Shown: positions 54,789-64,000, counted from the first letter of the stretch. The stretch: 64,000 nucleotides of DNA from Micromonospora sonchi (GCF_014646235.1 NZ_BMNB01000011.1:124001-188000); one strand, 5' to 3'. Translations and numbers: made by a program. Notes: a model not told the origin generated them from the letters alone.

Positions 54789-55793
54789 TCACCCGGCCGA
54801 TCTGGCGTCGGCGGACACGTCGCTGCCAAGGCCGTCCGGGTCGTCCGGCGGCCGGGGCTCGTCGACCGGTGGCCAGCCGGCGGTCCAGGTGTCGCGCTGT
54901 CGCCAGAGCGCCACCCAGTTCACGCCGCGTGACCGGCCGGCGCCGAGGAGGAGTCTGCCGGCGGCCCGCAGCCCGACACCGGCGACGAGCAGGCCGACGC
55001 CGAGCCGGGACCGCAGCGGTGACCAGTGCCGCCGCAGGTAGGTGACCTTGCCGCGAAGGATCTTCAGCCGCTGCCCGTCGGAGCTGGACGAGGCACCGCC
55101 GACATGGATCACGGCCGCGTCGGGGTGGAGCACCGGCCGCGCGCCCAGCGCGGCGGCGCGGGTGCAGAGGTCGATGTCGTCGCTGTAGAGGAAGAACTGT
55201 GGATCGAACCCGCCGAGCCGGTCGAAGAGCGCACGTTCGATGAGCAGGAGACAGCCGGAGACCGCCGGCACCTCACGTACCGTGCGCCGGTCGTACCGCG
55301 GCAGGCCCTCCGGGTTGGCCCAGTGGCGGCGCGGGAACGCCGTCGAGAGGCCGGTGGCGAAGGTGAACTGACTCCACAGGCTCGGCAGCCCCCAGCAGGA
55401 GTAGCCGTCGTCCGTGCCGTCGGCGCTCAGGGTCCGTCCGGTGTAGACGCGATGCTGCGGCCGCTGCCGGGCGAACGTCAGCAGCTCTGTCACCGGCCGA
55501 CCGACGGGTACGGTGTCCGGGTTGATCAGCAGGAGGTAGTCGCTGTCGCCGGCGACCGCCCCCCGGTTCACCCCTCGGCCCCAGCCGACGTTCTCGGTCA
55601 GTCGTACCAGCCGCACCTGGGGGAACTCTTCGGCGATCGCGTCGGCCGAGCCGTCGGTCGAGGCGTTGTCGACGACGACGACGTCGAACCGGACGTCCGG
55701 GGTGCGGCTGCGGTCGAGTTCCCGCAGGCAGCCCAGGGTCAGGTCGCAGGTGTTGTACGAGACGATCACGACGCAGACGTCGGGGCGGTTCAC
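54789..55793 (-). CDS. Family 2 glycosyltransferase (rhamnosyltransferase-like)
   Basis: A 334-residue GT-A enzyme. VVIVSYNTCDLTLGCLRELD is the nucleotide-binding strand. DVVVVDNASTDGSADAI and LTENVGWGRGVNRGA match the WbbL/RfbF type. LLLINPDTV carries the DxD-like metal site. GCLLLIERALFDRLGGFDPQFFLYSDDIDLC (in parts) is the acceptor region. The GTG overlaps the upstream stop (GTGA). The Pro/Asp tail of about 20 residues is disordered. Sugar unknown. Confidence 0.9.
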   Translation of the reverse strand: MNRPDVCVVIVSYNTCDLTLGCLRELDRSRTPDVRFDVVVVDNASTDGSADAIAEEFPQVRLVRLTENVGWGRGVNRGAVAGDSDYLLLINPDTVPVGRPVTELLTFARQRPQHRVYTGRTLSADGTDDGYSCWGLPSLWSQFTFATGLSTAFPRRHWANPEGLPRYDRRTVREVPAVSGCLLLIERALFDRLGGFDPQFFLYSDDIDLCTRAAALGARPVLHPDAAVIHVGGASSSSDGQRLKILRGKVTYLRRHWSPLRSRLGVGLLVAGVGLRAAGRLLLGAGRSRGVNWVALWRQRDTWTAGWPPVDEPRPPDDPDGLGSDVSADARSAG

Positions 55794-56608
55794 GGCTGTC
55801 CTCCCGGGCGGATGTCGCCGCGGCGGTGCAGCCGGCGCAGCGCGGTGACGGCCAGCAGCTCCAGCGCGAACGGAAGGTCGTGGACCAGGTAGCGGCGGGC
55901 GAGCCGGGCCGGTTCGTTGGCCAGGCGGTGCGCCCACTCGAGGCCGGATCGCTGCATCCACAGCGGTGCCCGCCGGTGGATGCCGGCCACGAACCCGATC
56001 GCCGCGCCGCAGCCCAGGAACCAGGTGCCGGGCAGCCGGGCGCGCAGCCGGGCGATCACCCGCTCCTGCTTGGGGAAGCCGAACCCGACGTAGACGACGT
56101 CCGGCGCGGTCGCCGTCACGGTGGCACAGGCAGCCTCGAACTGGTCGGGCCGGGCGTCGAACCCGAACGGCGGGCTGAGATGCCCGGCGATGCGCAAGCC
56201 GGGAAACCGGGCCCGCATGGCCTGCTCCGCCCGGCTGGCGGTGCCCGGCGCACCGCCGAACAGGTAGACGGAGCGGTCCTGCTCGGCCATTGCCGCCGAC
56301 AGGCTCCAGATCAGGTCCGCACCGGGAACCCGGGCCGGCAGCGGATTTCCGGCTATCTGGCTGGCCCAGATCAACGGTTTCCCGTCGGCCACGACCACGC
56401 TCGCCGATTCCACGTGCGCGCGGGCCTCCTGATCGCGGCGAGCGCGGCGAAGAATGTCCACGTTCGGGGTGACGATCTGCCCACCCCGGCCTGCGGTCAT
56501 CTCGGCGACGACGTGCCGGACCACGTCCTTCTCATGAAATGGATCAAAGTCAATACCGTACAGTTTGATCCGGTTTCCGGAGCTGGAACCGTTCGCATCG
56601 GTTGACAC
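55790..56608 (-). CDS. WecG/TagA/CpsF-family glycosyltransferase
   Basis: A 272-residue GT26-type enzyme that adds a sugar to a lipid-linked carrier. GRGGQIVTPNVDILRRARRD, VVADGKPLIWASQIAGNPLPARVPGADLIW (in parts), VYLFGGAPG, APDVVYVGFGFPKQERVI and FLGCGAAIGFVAGIHRRAPLWMQ match the family to the end. GTG start. It is first of a two-gene minus-strand unit with the GT2 enzyme and divergent from another GT2 gene. Confidence 0.92.
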   Translation of the reverse strand: MSTDANGSSSGNRIKLYGIDFDPFHEKDVVRHVVAEMTAGRGGQIVTPNVDILRRARRDQEARAHVESASVVVADGKPLIWASQIAGNPLPARVPGADLIWSLSAAMAEQDRSVYLFGGAPGTASRAEQAMRARFPGLRIAGHLSPPFGFDARPDQFEAACATVTATAPDVVYVGFGFPKQERVIARLRARLPGTWFLGCGAAIGFVAGIHRRAPLWMQRSGLEWAHRLANEPARLARRYLVHDLPFALELLAVTALRRLHRRGDIRPGGQP

Positions 56609-56736
56609 GAAAAAGGATCCTAGCGACGCGTACGCGCCGACAACGGGATGCGGCGATGTCGTATTTCGGTCTCTCGGCCCTGGCCTGGCTGATCGACCGG
56701 TTGTTCGCTCGGGTTATAGGCTGACACTATCGCGGA

Positions 56737-57603
56737 GTGCGAATCGATGTCATCATGCCAGCCTTCAATGAGGCTGACGGAATCGCCCACACGCTGGGTC
56801 GGCTGTTCAATTCTTCATCGGCCGGAAACAATGTGACCGTGGTCGTGGTCGCCAATGGCTGCACCGACGACACCGCCGCGGTCGCCCGCTCGTTCGGGGT
56901 ACGCGTCCTGGAGATCCCGACACCGTCGAAGACCGCCGCGATGAACGCCGCCGACCAGATGGTCGACGGCGATGTGCGGATCTACGCGGACGCCGACGCG
57001 CCGCTCACGGCCGAACTGGTGCGCGACCTCGCCGCCGCCGTCGGGCGGCCCGGGATCGCCGCGGCGGTGCCCCGGCCGATGATCGACACCTCGGGCAGCG
57101 CCTGGCCGGTCCGCGCGTACTACGCGGTGAACGCCCGGCTGCCCGTCTTCCGCAACCGGCTGTTCGGCCGTGGGGTCATCGCGCTCTCCGCCGAGGCGCG
57201 GTCGCGCTTCGAGGACTTTCCCGAGCTCATCGCCGACGACATGTTCCTCGACGCGGTCATCGGCGCCGATGAGAAGGTGGAGATACCGGCGGTGGTCCAG
57301 GTGCGGGCGCCCCGACGTACCGGGGATCTCGTCCGCCGGGTGGCCCGGGCCCGGGAGGGAAACGCGGAGTTCTGGCGATTCCTGCGGGCCGCGTCGCCGG
57401 AGTACGGCGTGGTGGCGGATCCGGTGCCCGGCCCGCGGTCCTGGTCCTGGCTGCGACAGGTGCTGCTCCGGTCGCCCGGGCTGCTGCCCGCGGCGCTCTG
57501 CTACGTCGCGATCATCCTGTTGGCCGAGGCGAAGCGCCGCTCACCGGGCTGGAGTGCGCGGTCCGGCTGGGGGCGGCCCGAGTCGGTGCGCGCGCGACGG
57601 TAG
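56737..57603 (+). CDS. Family 2 glycosyltransferase
   Basis: A 288-residue GT-A enzyme. VIMPAFNEADGIAHTLGRL begins the fold. VVVVANGCTDDTAAVARSFG and the IYADADAPL (DxD) metal site follow. The middle part has FRNRLFGRGVIALSAEARSRF. A hydrophobic stretch near the end (LLPAALCYVAIILLAEA) may anchor it in the membrane. The GTG is chosen because the first strand follows it directly. Unlike the other two GTs it is on the plus strand. Confidence 0.88.
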   Translation: MRIDVIMPAFNEADGIAHTLGRLFNSSSAGNNVTVVVVANGCTDDTAAVARSFGVRVLEIPTPSKTAAMNAADQMVDGDVRIYADADAPLTAELVRDLAAAVGRPGIAAAVPRPMIDTSGSAWPVRAYYAVNARLPVFRNRLFGRGVIALSAEARSRFEDFPELIADDMFLDAVIGADEKVEIPAVVQVRAPRRTGDLVRRVARAREGNAEFWRFLRAASPEYGVVADPVPGPRSWSWLRQVLLRSPGLLPAALCYVAIILLAEAKRRSPGWSARSGWGRPESVRARR

Positions 57604-57845
57604 TCCCGAGACAATCTCGTCTTTCTGCCATTGATGGGGCGATACGGGTTGGCAGGATACTCGTTAAGTGCCGCTTAATTCTGCCGGACGACCATCCCGG
57701 CGGCTCGTCGGGCATCGTTAGCAATCACAGCAATGACGAGCGAAAACGCGGCTGCCGCTCGCATTCGGCGAGCCGGGCTCGATCGCGGCTTCACGCCGAC
57801 CCTACGCCGGTGGCGGCGCACACCTGACCGGAAAGGCGCCATTTC
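57604..57845 (+). other. Intergenic region with small inverted repeats
   Basis: 242 bases. CGAGA/TCTCG (57606-57618) followed by TCTTTCT is a weak terminator for the glycosyltransferase. TTAAGTGCCGCTTAA (57664-57678) is a 5+5+5 inverted repeat and possible operator for the next gene. No gene seen. Confidence 0.35.
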
Positions 57846-59768
57846 GTGGAAAGCCCGAATCCCCCCGTCGCTCCACTTCGTCTCGCGTACCCGCAGCCTG
57901 CTTCGCCGACCCGTCGATCGCGGCGCGGCCGCCTGACCGCCACAGTCGCGGCGACTGTGGTCATCGTGCTGGCGTCGGCGCTGGGTGCCTGGGGCAGCGC
58001 CACAGCGAGCACCACCTACTCGTTCTTCGCCAACCTCGACGTCTCCGGCGTGCCGACCGACCCGGACTTCATCTCCGTCGAGGTGGGCCTGCGCTTCACC
58101 TCGTCCAGCAACGGCACGCTGACCGCCGTCCGATTCCTCAAGGCGGAGGGCTCCGGCAACACCCACCCGGTGAGCGTGTGGACCGCAGGTCAGCGACTGG
58201 CCACGGCGACCTCGACCACCGAGACGAGTTCCGGCTGGCAGGAGGTGCGGCTGCCGACGCCGGTCACGATCAAGGCCGGCCAGGTCTACGTGGTCTCGTA
58301 CCACACGACGCGGTACCGGGTGTCGGAAGACTACTTCACCGAGAAGGCCATCGCGGGTCCGCTGATGACCACCTCCGGCGCGGGTGTCTACGCGTACGGC
58401 GAGTCGAGCTTCCCCACCGAGACCTACCGGGCGAGCAACTACTGGGTGGATGTGGTCTTCGCGCCCGCGCCGGTTGCCCCGACCACGCCGCCCACAACCA
58501 CCAGGCCACCGGTGACGTCACCGCCACCGACGGTCACACCCACGGCCAGCCCGCCGGTTCGCCCGGCACTGAACCTGCCCCGGGTCGCCTGGGAGGGCGG
58601 TCCGGCCCACTACGCCAGCTTCCCGGTGGCCAACGCTGCGGGTTGGACCAACCACAACTTCTTCCCGATCGGTGTGTGGTACGAGTCGGTGCTCACCCAG
58701 CACGACGTCGACCTGGACCGCGGCGCCGGGCTCAACACCTACGTCGCACTGACCTCGAACTCCGATTTGTCCCTGGTTCGGCACAACGGCATGTTCGCCG
58801 TCGTCGACACCGACGTGCCGGGCCAGGGTGCCGAGACGACGGCGTGGGAGCTCAACGACGAGGTCGACATGTGGGCCGGCCCCGGCACCAGCACCTGGAC
58901 CGGAAACTACCCGGGCGAGGGGCAGATCTGTGTCGGCGTCAAGCTCGACTGCGGCTTCGACGTGCTGCGACGGCTCTCCGCGAGGCTGCCCACCGGCGAC
59001 GGCCGGATGCGGTACGCGAACTTCGGCAAGGGAGTGATGTTCTGGGAATCCGACAGCGACTCCAGCCAGTTCGTCAACGGCTACACGTCGCTGTTCTCCA
59101 GTGACATCTACTGGTACACCGACCCGAACGTCTGCCTCTCCTCCTCGGAGGGTCCCAGCATCGGGGTTGCCGCGAGCACCTGCCGCCGCGCCGCCAACTA
59201 CGGCCTGACGATGCAGCGGATGCGCCATGTCGACGCGCTGGACGGCAAACGTCAACCGATCTGGGCCTTCGTCGAGCTGGGCCATCCGTTCCAGGAGGCG
59301 TCGGCACCGACCATCACGGCGCCCCAGATCGCCGGGGCCGTGATGAGCTCCCTGATCAACGAGGCCCGCGGCATCATCTACTTCAACCACAGCTTCGGCG
59401 GATCGTGCATCACCCAACATCTGCTGCGGGACGCGTGCGGGGCGGCGGTGCGGCCGACGGTGACCGAGTTGAACAAGCGGATCACCGGCCTGGCGCCGGT
59501 GCTCAACACCCAGTCGTACGTCTGGACCTTCAACCACCATCTCGACACCATGCTCAAGGAGTACGCCGGTTCGTACTACCTCTTCGCGATGCCGGGCCGC
59601 ACCGGTGGCACCGGCACCCAAGGGCTCACGCTGCCGCCGGGTCTGACCGCCCACCAGGCGCAGGTGCTTTTCGAAGACCGGACGGTGCCGATCAGCGGGG
59701 GCATGATCACCGACAACTTCGCCAGCGAGCACTCGTACCATATCTACAAGATCACGCCGACCGCCTGA
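57846..59768 (+). CDS. Secreted DUF4082 and glycosidase-like protein
   Basis: A 640-residue exported protein. A Sec signal with an Arg-rich n-region and a hydrophobic core (ATVVIVLASALGAWGSATAS) ends near residue 55. Residues about 56-210 are a DUF4082 domain (TTYSFFANLDVSG to SNYWVDVVFAPAP). A Pro/Thr linker (TTPPTTTRPPVTSPPPTVTP) is followed by a domain of about 400 residues. That domain has WELNDEVDMW, IWAFVELGHPF and EARGIIYFNHSFGG, a TIM-barrel glycosidase pattern with two candidate acid residues. It may trim or bind the polysaccharide made by this locus. The GH family is not identified. Confidence 0.7.
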   Translation: MESPNPPVAPLRLAYPQPASPTRRSRRGRLTATVAATVVIVLASALGAWGSATASTTYSFFANLDVSGVPTDPDFISVEVGLRFTSSSNGTLTAVRFLKAEGSGNTHPVSVWTAGQRLATATSTTETSSGWQEVRLPTPVTIKAGQVYVVSYHTTRYRVSEDYFTEKAIAGPLMTTSGAGVYAYGESSFPTETYRASNYWVDVVFAPAPVAPTTPPTTTRPPVTSPPPTVTPTASPPVRPALNLPRVAWEGGPAHYASFPVANAAGWTNHNFFPIGVWYESVLTQHDVDLDRGAGLNTYVALTSNSDLSLVRHNGMFAVVDTDVPGQGAETTAWELNDEVDMWAGPGTSTWTGNYPGEGQICVGVKLDCGFDVLRRLSARLPTGDGRMRYANFGKGVMFWESDSDSSQFVNGYTSLFSSDIYWYTDPNVCLSSSEGPSIGVAASTCRRAANYGLTMQRMRHVDALDGKRQPIWAFVELGHPFQEASAPTITAPQIAGAVMSSLINEARGIIYFNHSFGGSCITQHLLRDACGAAVRPTVTELNKRITGLAPVLNTQSYVWTFNHHLDTMLKEYAGSYYLFAMPGRTGGTGTQGLTLPPGLTAHQAQVLFEDRTVPISGGMITDNFASEHSYHIYKITPTA

Positions 59769-60050
59769 TTGGCAGGCCATCGGCGGGCAGGCCGGTGCCA
59801 CCTGTGGTGGCGCCGGCCTGTCGCAATTACGAAACCAGTCCGCAGCAATTGACTGTCGTGTTCCTGACTGGCCACGATCGTGACCTCCGCTGAGCTGGAC
59901 GACGAGGTTAATTCCCGCTCCGCGCGGCGGCTACCTCCTTGCACCAGGGGCATGCCGATTGGACACTGGGCGGGCGATACGCATGGGCGGCGTGGGTGGG
60001 TCACGTCCGGGAAAACGTCGGCCCTCGTACCTGGGGCTGAGAGGGACGTA

Positions 60051-60884
60051 GTGGACTTCTGGGACCTGACCAAACTTCTGATCCGGCGGTGGTACATCGC
60101 CGGTCCATTGCTGTTGCTGACGGTGGCCGCCACCGTTCTCGCCGCAGTCAAGATAGAACCGAATTACGTGGCGACCAGCTACGTCCAACTCGTCCCGCCC
60201 TCGGTCACCCCGAAGGAGTACGACGGCCGCGCGCCGCGACCGCGCAACCCGTGGCTCGATCTCGGCCTCGCCTCGCTGGGCAAAGCTGCCATCCTCACCG
60301 TGCAGGACCAGAAGGTGGTGGAGGCGCTCAAGGCCGCCGGGTACACCGACGCCTTCACCCTCACCCTGGACCAGGCGCTGCCGATCGTCACCTTCGAGGT
60401 CATCGCGTCCACCAGGGAGCAGGCGACGGCGACCACCCAGGAACTGGTCCGGCGCTTCGGCGAGAACGTGACCGCGCTCCAGGCCGACTACGGTGCCGCC
60501 GCCGAGCAGACGATCACCACCCTCCGGTTGACCGTCGGGGAGAACGTGACCGAGTCGACCTCGAAGGTCAAGCGGGCGCTGGTCGCGATCGCCGGGATCG
60601 GCGTACTGCTCACCACGGCACTGACCGTGCTGCTGGACGCCGTGATTCGGCGCCGGCGAGCGCGACAGGTGGCGGCGCCCCGAACCGAGCACGGCCGGGG
60701 ACACGACCCCGCGCCGCCCACCGCCCCACCGATGAACCAGCGGACCATCTGGGCCGACCGGAACTCGGCCCAGACCGGCGTGGAGGACCGTTCCGGGGCG
60801 CTCGAACCGGTCTCCGCCGACGCCACGGTCATCGTGCCGCGCACGGAGTGGCCGCCGCCGGGCGTCGAGGGTAACCGCCGTTGA
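60051..60884 (+). CDS. Wzz-like polysaccharide chain-length protein
   Basis: A 277-residue inner-membrane protein. A helix at about 14-36 (YIAGPLLLLTVAATVLAAV) and a second at about 175-200 (ALVAIAGIGVLLTTALTVLL) flank a periplasmic-side loop. That is the Wzz/polysaccharide co-polymerase layout. No Walker motifs or tyrosine tail, so the kinase part is absent here. The cytosolic tail of about 75 residues is Pro/Arg-rich. GTG at 60051 has GAGAGGGA upstream; a longer frame from 59880 has no support. Confidence 0.82.
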   Translation: MDFWDLTKLLIRRWYIAGPLLLLTVAATVLAAVKIEPNYVATSYVQLVPPSVTPKEYDGRAPRPRNPWLDLGLASLGKAAILTVQDQKVVEALKAAGYTDAFTLTLDQALPIVTFEVIASTREQATATTQELVRRFGENVTALQADYGAAAEQTITTLRLTVGENVTESTSKVKRALVAIAGIGVLLTTALTVLLDAVIRRRRARQVAAPRTEHGRGHDPAPPTAPPMNQRTIWADRNSAQTGVEDRSGALEPVSADATVIVPRTEWPPPGVEGNRR

Positions 60885-62254
60885 CCATGTCCCTCCTGCA
60901 TCCGGCGGACCTCGAACCGGCCAGCGTCGCGACAGGCGTGTACGCCTCCCGGCGCCGGTACGCCCGGGTGGACGCCGCCGTGCTGCTCGGCCTGATGCTC
61001 TGCCTGCTCATGCTGATTCCGGCGAAGCTCATCGTGCCCAACATGACCGACCTGGGGCGGCCGGCGCTCATCATCGCCGTGTTGATGTCCGCCTGGTGGG
61101 TTCTGGTCCGGTGCAATCCCCGCCTGTCCATGGTGGGGCCGCAGCCGATTCGGTGGGTGGTGTTGCTCTACCTGCTCTGGGCGATCCTGTCCTACGCGGT
61201 GGGCTTCTTGCGTGGTCTGACCACGATGGAGGCCAACAGCGCCGACCGGGCGATGCTCTACGTAGCCGCGTTCGCCGGTGTGCTGCTGGTGGTCGCCGAC
61301 GGGCTGCCGAACTGGGACCGGCTTCGGCTGGTCTTCCGGGTGTTCGTCTGGTGTGCCGGGTTCATGGCCCTGGTCGGGTTGTTGCAGTTCGTGTTCTGGA
61401 CCGATGTCACCGTCTATCTGATGGTGCCCGGGCTTGAGCCGAAAGGCTTCGTACCCGGCTTCGAGGTGCGCGGCGCCGGCGTCCGGGTGGCCAGCACCAC
61501 CCTGCACTACATCGAGTTCAGCGCGGTGATGGCGATGGCCCTGCCGTTCGCCATCCATTTCGCCCGGTTCGCCCCCGAGCGGAAGTCCCGGCAACGTTTC
61601 GTGATCCTCGCCCTGGTCATCGCGGCGGCGATCCCCACCACGGTCTCCCGCACCGGTTTCCTGGCGGCCGGCCTGATGCTGCTGGTCATGGTGCCGGTCT
61701 GGGACGGGCGGATGCGGTACAACATGGCGGTGACCGCCGCCGGTCTGCTGGCCGCCCTGATGTTCCTCAAGCCTGGACTCATCAACACGGTCGTCGGGCT
61801 CTTCACCGGTGCCAGCGAGGATCCGAGCGTGACGTCGCGGACCGAGCGGTACGACATGGTCCAGAGCTACTTCGTTCAGCGACCCTGGCTCGGTCGGGGG
61901 ATCGGCACCTGGGTATCGCCGCAGTACCAGTACCTCGACAACCAGTGGTTCGCCCAGGCGCTCACCGGCGGGCTGGTCGGGGTCGCCGTGCTCGTGGCGC
62001 TGCACCTGGTCTCGATCGCGCTGGCGGTCATCGCCCTGCGCCGGGCGAGTCGACCGGAGGACCGACACTTCTGCGCGGCGCTCATCTCGACCCAGATCAT
62101 CGCGATCGCTGTCGGGTTCACGTTCGACTCCCTGAGCTTCACCACCTTCGCCACGCTGCTGCCGTTCATGATGGGGGCGACCGGAGCGGTGTGGCGCTTC
62201 ACCCACCCACGGCGGGCGGTGCGTACCTCAACTGCCCGGTGGTATGCGGCCTGA
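60881..62254 (+). CDS. O-antigen ligase/Wzy-like polymerase
   Basis: A 457-residue membrane protein with about eleven helices and a large loop between later helices (around SEDPSVTSRTERYDMVQSYF), the pattern of Wzy/WaaL. That loop has RTERYDMV and PWLGRGIGTWVSP, a GxG-type motif seen in this family. TTG at 60881 overlaps the previous stop (TTGA) with GAGGG 9 bases upstream; ATG at 60887 is also possible. It likely joins or ligates repeat units of the locus's polysaccharide. Confidence 0.85.
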   Translation: MTMSLLHPADLEPASVATGVYASRRRYARVDAAVLLGLMLCLLMLIPAKLIVPNMTDLGRPALIIAVLMSAWWVLVRCNPRLSMVGPQPIRWVVLLYLLWAILSYAVGFLRGLTTMEANSADRAMLYVAAFAGVLLVVADGLPNWDRLRLVFRVFVWCAGFMALVGLLQFVFWTDVTVYLMVPGLEPKGFVPGFEVRGAGVRVASTTLHYIEFSAVMAMALPFAIHFARFAPERKSRQRFVILALVIAAAIPTTVSRTGFLAAGLMLLVMVPVWDGRMRYNMAVTAAGLLAALMFLKPGLINTVVGLFTGASEDPSVTSRTERYDMVQSYFVQRPWLGRGIGTWVSPQYQYLDNQWFAQALTGGLVGVAVLVALHLVSIALAVIALRRASRPEDRHFCAALISTQIIAIAVGFTFDSLSFTTFATLLPFMMGATGAVWRFTHPRRAVRTSTARWYAA

Positions 62255-62450
62255 TAGGCGACAGCCCGACGCCCAAATTGCTGATTGCATAATCCACGAA
62301 TTGGCCCGGACAGCGCCCGGTCTCGTCGTTTTCCTCGGCGGTACGATCCGTTTGGCGGAGCAGCCCGAGGAGTCGCCTCGCTACCGTCACTCTCAGTTAG
62401 CTGGGCCAAAATGCCTGGTCGTGGCTGGGGCGACGACGGGAGGGTGAGTC

Positions 62451-64000
62451 ATGCGTGGGGGTCAGACTAATCGATTCTGGCGAATTGTAGCCGCCTGTTC
62501 GGCGGCGGTCGTGGTGACTGGCGGATCGGTGGCGCTCGGCGCGTCGAGGATGGTGGCCGACATCGATCAGTGCGATCCGGTGGACAATCCGATCGTCTGC
62601 GAGAACAGCAGGGAAGGCACGCACAGCGATGTGTGGGACGTCGACGGGTCGGGGGACGAGAGCATCCAGGGCTTCGCCACGGACATCAGCGTCAATGTGG
62701 GGGAGCGGATCGACTTCAAGATCAAGACGGACGCGTTGGAGTACCGCGTCGACATCTACCGGCTCGGCTGGTACGGCGGCGTCGGGGCGCGCTGGACCAG
62801 CGAGGTCACCCCGCTGGTCGCGCTGCCGCAGATCCAGCCAGCGTGCATCAGTGACCCGAGCACCGAACTCTACGACTGCGGCAACTGGGCGGTGTCGGCG
62901 TTCTGGAACGTGCCGGCCACGGCGGTCTCCGGCGTCTACCTGGCCCGGCTGACCCGGACGGACACCCAGGGCGCCAGCCACATCACCTTCGTCGTCCGCG
63001 ACGACGCCAGCACCTCGGACCTGTTCTTCCAGACCTCCGACACCACCTGGCACGCGTACAACACCTACGGGGGCGCCAACTTCTACCAGGGGCAGCTGCG
63101 CGGCCGGGCGTACAAGATCAGCTACAACCGGCCGTTCACCACCCGAAAGGAGCAACACGGCCGGGACTTCCTGTTCAGCAACGAGTACCCGATGCTGCGC
63201 TTCCTGGAGCGCAACGGGTACGACGTCAGCTACACCACCGGGGTCGACTCCGACCGTCGTGGCGAGTTGATCCGCAACCACAAGGCCTTCATCTCCACCG
63301 GCCACGACGAGTACTGGTCCGGCCCTCAGCGCGCGAATGTCGAGGCGGCCCGCGACGCCGGGGTGAGCCTCGCCTTCTTCAGCGGCAACGACGTCTACTG
63401 GCGTACCCGCTGGGAACCGAGCGTGGACGGCACCGACACCGCGTACCGCACCCTGGTCTGCTACAAGGAGACCTGGTCGTACGAGCGGATCGAGGAGGAC
63501 CGGTCGGAGTGGACGGGCACCTGGCGGGATCCGCGGTACAGCATCCCGGCCCAGGGCGGCGGGCGTCCCGAGAACGAGCTGATCGGCACCGCGTACATGG
63601 CGAACTTCACCGACCTGCCGCTACGGGTGCCGGCCGAGCAGGGTCGCTACCGCTTCTGGCGTAACGCCGGGCTGCCCACCGAGGGGACCGCCACCCTGGC
63701 CCCGCACATCGTCGGCTACGAGTCCAACGAGGATCTCGACAACGGCTTCCGGCCGCCGGGCCTGATCCGCCTCTCCACCACCGTGGGCGAGACCCCGGAG
63801 TACCTCCAGGACTTCGGCAACACCACGGAACCCGGCAGCACCACGCACCACGCGACGCTCTACCGCGCTGCCAGCGGGGCCCTGGTCTTCTCCGCCGGCA
63901 CCATCCAGTGGGCCTGGGGACTGGACACGTACCACGACGGCACCGTCGCGCCGGTCAGCCGGCCCATGCAACAGGCCACCGTCAACTTGCTGGCGGACAT
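62451..64000 (+). CDS. Secreted N,N-dimethylformamidase-beta-like protein, 5' part
   Basis: Open to the window end (517 residues), stop not reached. The N-terminus has RIVAACSAAVVVTGGSVALG, a signal peptide. The body matches the 'N,N-dimethylformamidase beta subunit-like' C-terminal domain: YRVDIYRLGWYGGVG, TSDTTWHAYNTYGG, ISTGHDEYWSGPQRANVEAA and FFSGNDVYWRTRWE. Such domains in actinobacteria are usually in large secreted proteins also carrying DUF4082 or Ig-like parts. True amidase activity is unproven. GGAGGGTGAG precedes the ATG. A 196-base gap separates it from the ligase gene. Confidence 0.85.
   Translation, partial: MRGGQTNRFWRIVAACSAAVVVTGGSVALGASRMVADIDQCDPVDNPIVCENSREGTHSDVWDVDGSGDESIQGFATDISVNVGERIDFKIKTDALEYRVDIYRLGWYGGVGARWTSEVTPLVALPQIQPACISDPSTELYDCGNWAVSAFWNVPATAVSGVYLARLTRTDTQGASHITFVVRDDASTSDLFFQTSDTTWHAYNTYGGANFYQGQLRGRAYKISYNRPFTTRKEQHGRDFLFSNEYPMLRFLERNGYDVSYTTGVDSDRRGELIRNHKAFISTGHDEYWSGPQRANVEAARDAGVSLAFFSGNDVYWRTRWEPSVDGTDTAYRTLVCYKETWSYERIEEDRSEWTGTWRDPRYSIPAQGGGRPENELIGTAYMANFTDLPLRVPAEQGRYRFWRNAGLPTEGTATLAPHIVGYESNEDLDNGFRPPGLIRLSTTVGETPEYLQDFGNTTEPGSTTHHATLYRAASGALVFSAGTIQWAWGLDTYHDGTVAPVSRPMQQATVNLLAD

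Noticed and set aside
59880..60050. N-terminal extension of the Wzz-like protein
   Set aside because: The extension is unlike the family, and a good ribosome site lies right before GTG 60051.

Overview
The window is a 64 kb piece of a very GC-rich chromosome with many GTG starts, tightly packed genes and four-base start/stop overlaps. Gene content points to an actinomycete of the Micromonosporaceae, Micromonospora-like: an arginine cluster ending in argF-argR-argH, a riboswitch-led rib operon with a PnuC-type transporter, a septum-formation lipoprotein, and two families of intergenic palindromes I associate from memory with that family. The genus is an inference; no search was run.

Region 1 (1-34.97 kb) is mostly housekeeping. 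The order is the end of coaBC, metK, a degenerate priA, an unusual kinase fusion, def-fmt-rsmB, a lipoprotein gene on the minus strand, rpe, a receiver-GGDEF gene, then an FMN riboswitch with ribD-ribE-ribM-ribBA-ribH. An amino-acid ABC transporter on the minus strand is followed by hisE-hisG, a DMT-type transporter, a PH-domain protein, infC-rpmI-rplT, a TrmH-family methyltransferase, pheS-pheT and argC-J-B-D-F-R-H. argG is not in the window. The argJ-argB junction holds two 59-bp repeats, each a complete 20-codon mini-ORF that overlaps its neighbours by GTGA.

Region 2 (35-42.7 kb) is accessory. It has a small DNA-binding protein, an 843-residue adenylation-carrier-acyltransferase fusion behind a good IdeR/DtxR-type iron box, the C-terminal scrap of a tyrosine integrase, two XRE-type regulators (one in a three-gene overlapping set), and a hicBA toxin-antitoxin pair between two identical 32-base direct repeats.

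Region 3 (42.7-54.7 kb) is stress and metal related. It holds acetyltransferases, a PfpI/DJ-1 protein, a flavin monooxygenase-reductase pair, a P-type ATPase followed by two universal stress proteins behind a possible DosR/DevR-like box, a CNNM/CorC-like CBS protein, and an NRAMP-related transporter coupled to two PRC-barrel-like genes.

Region 4 (54.8-64 kb) is an exopolysaccharide or cell-wall glycan locus. It has three glycosyltransferases, a secreted DUF4082 glycosidase-like protein, a Wzz-like chain-length protein, a Wzy/ligase-like membrane protein, and the start of a secreted N,N-dimethylformamidase-beta-like protein cut by the window end.

No rRNA, tRNA, CRISPR array or intact transposase was recognised.
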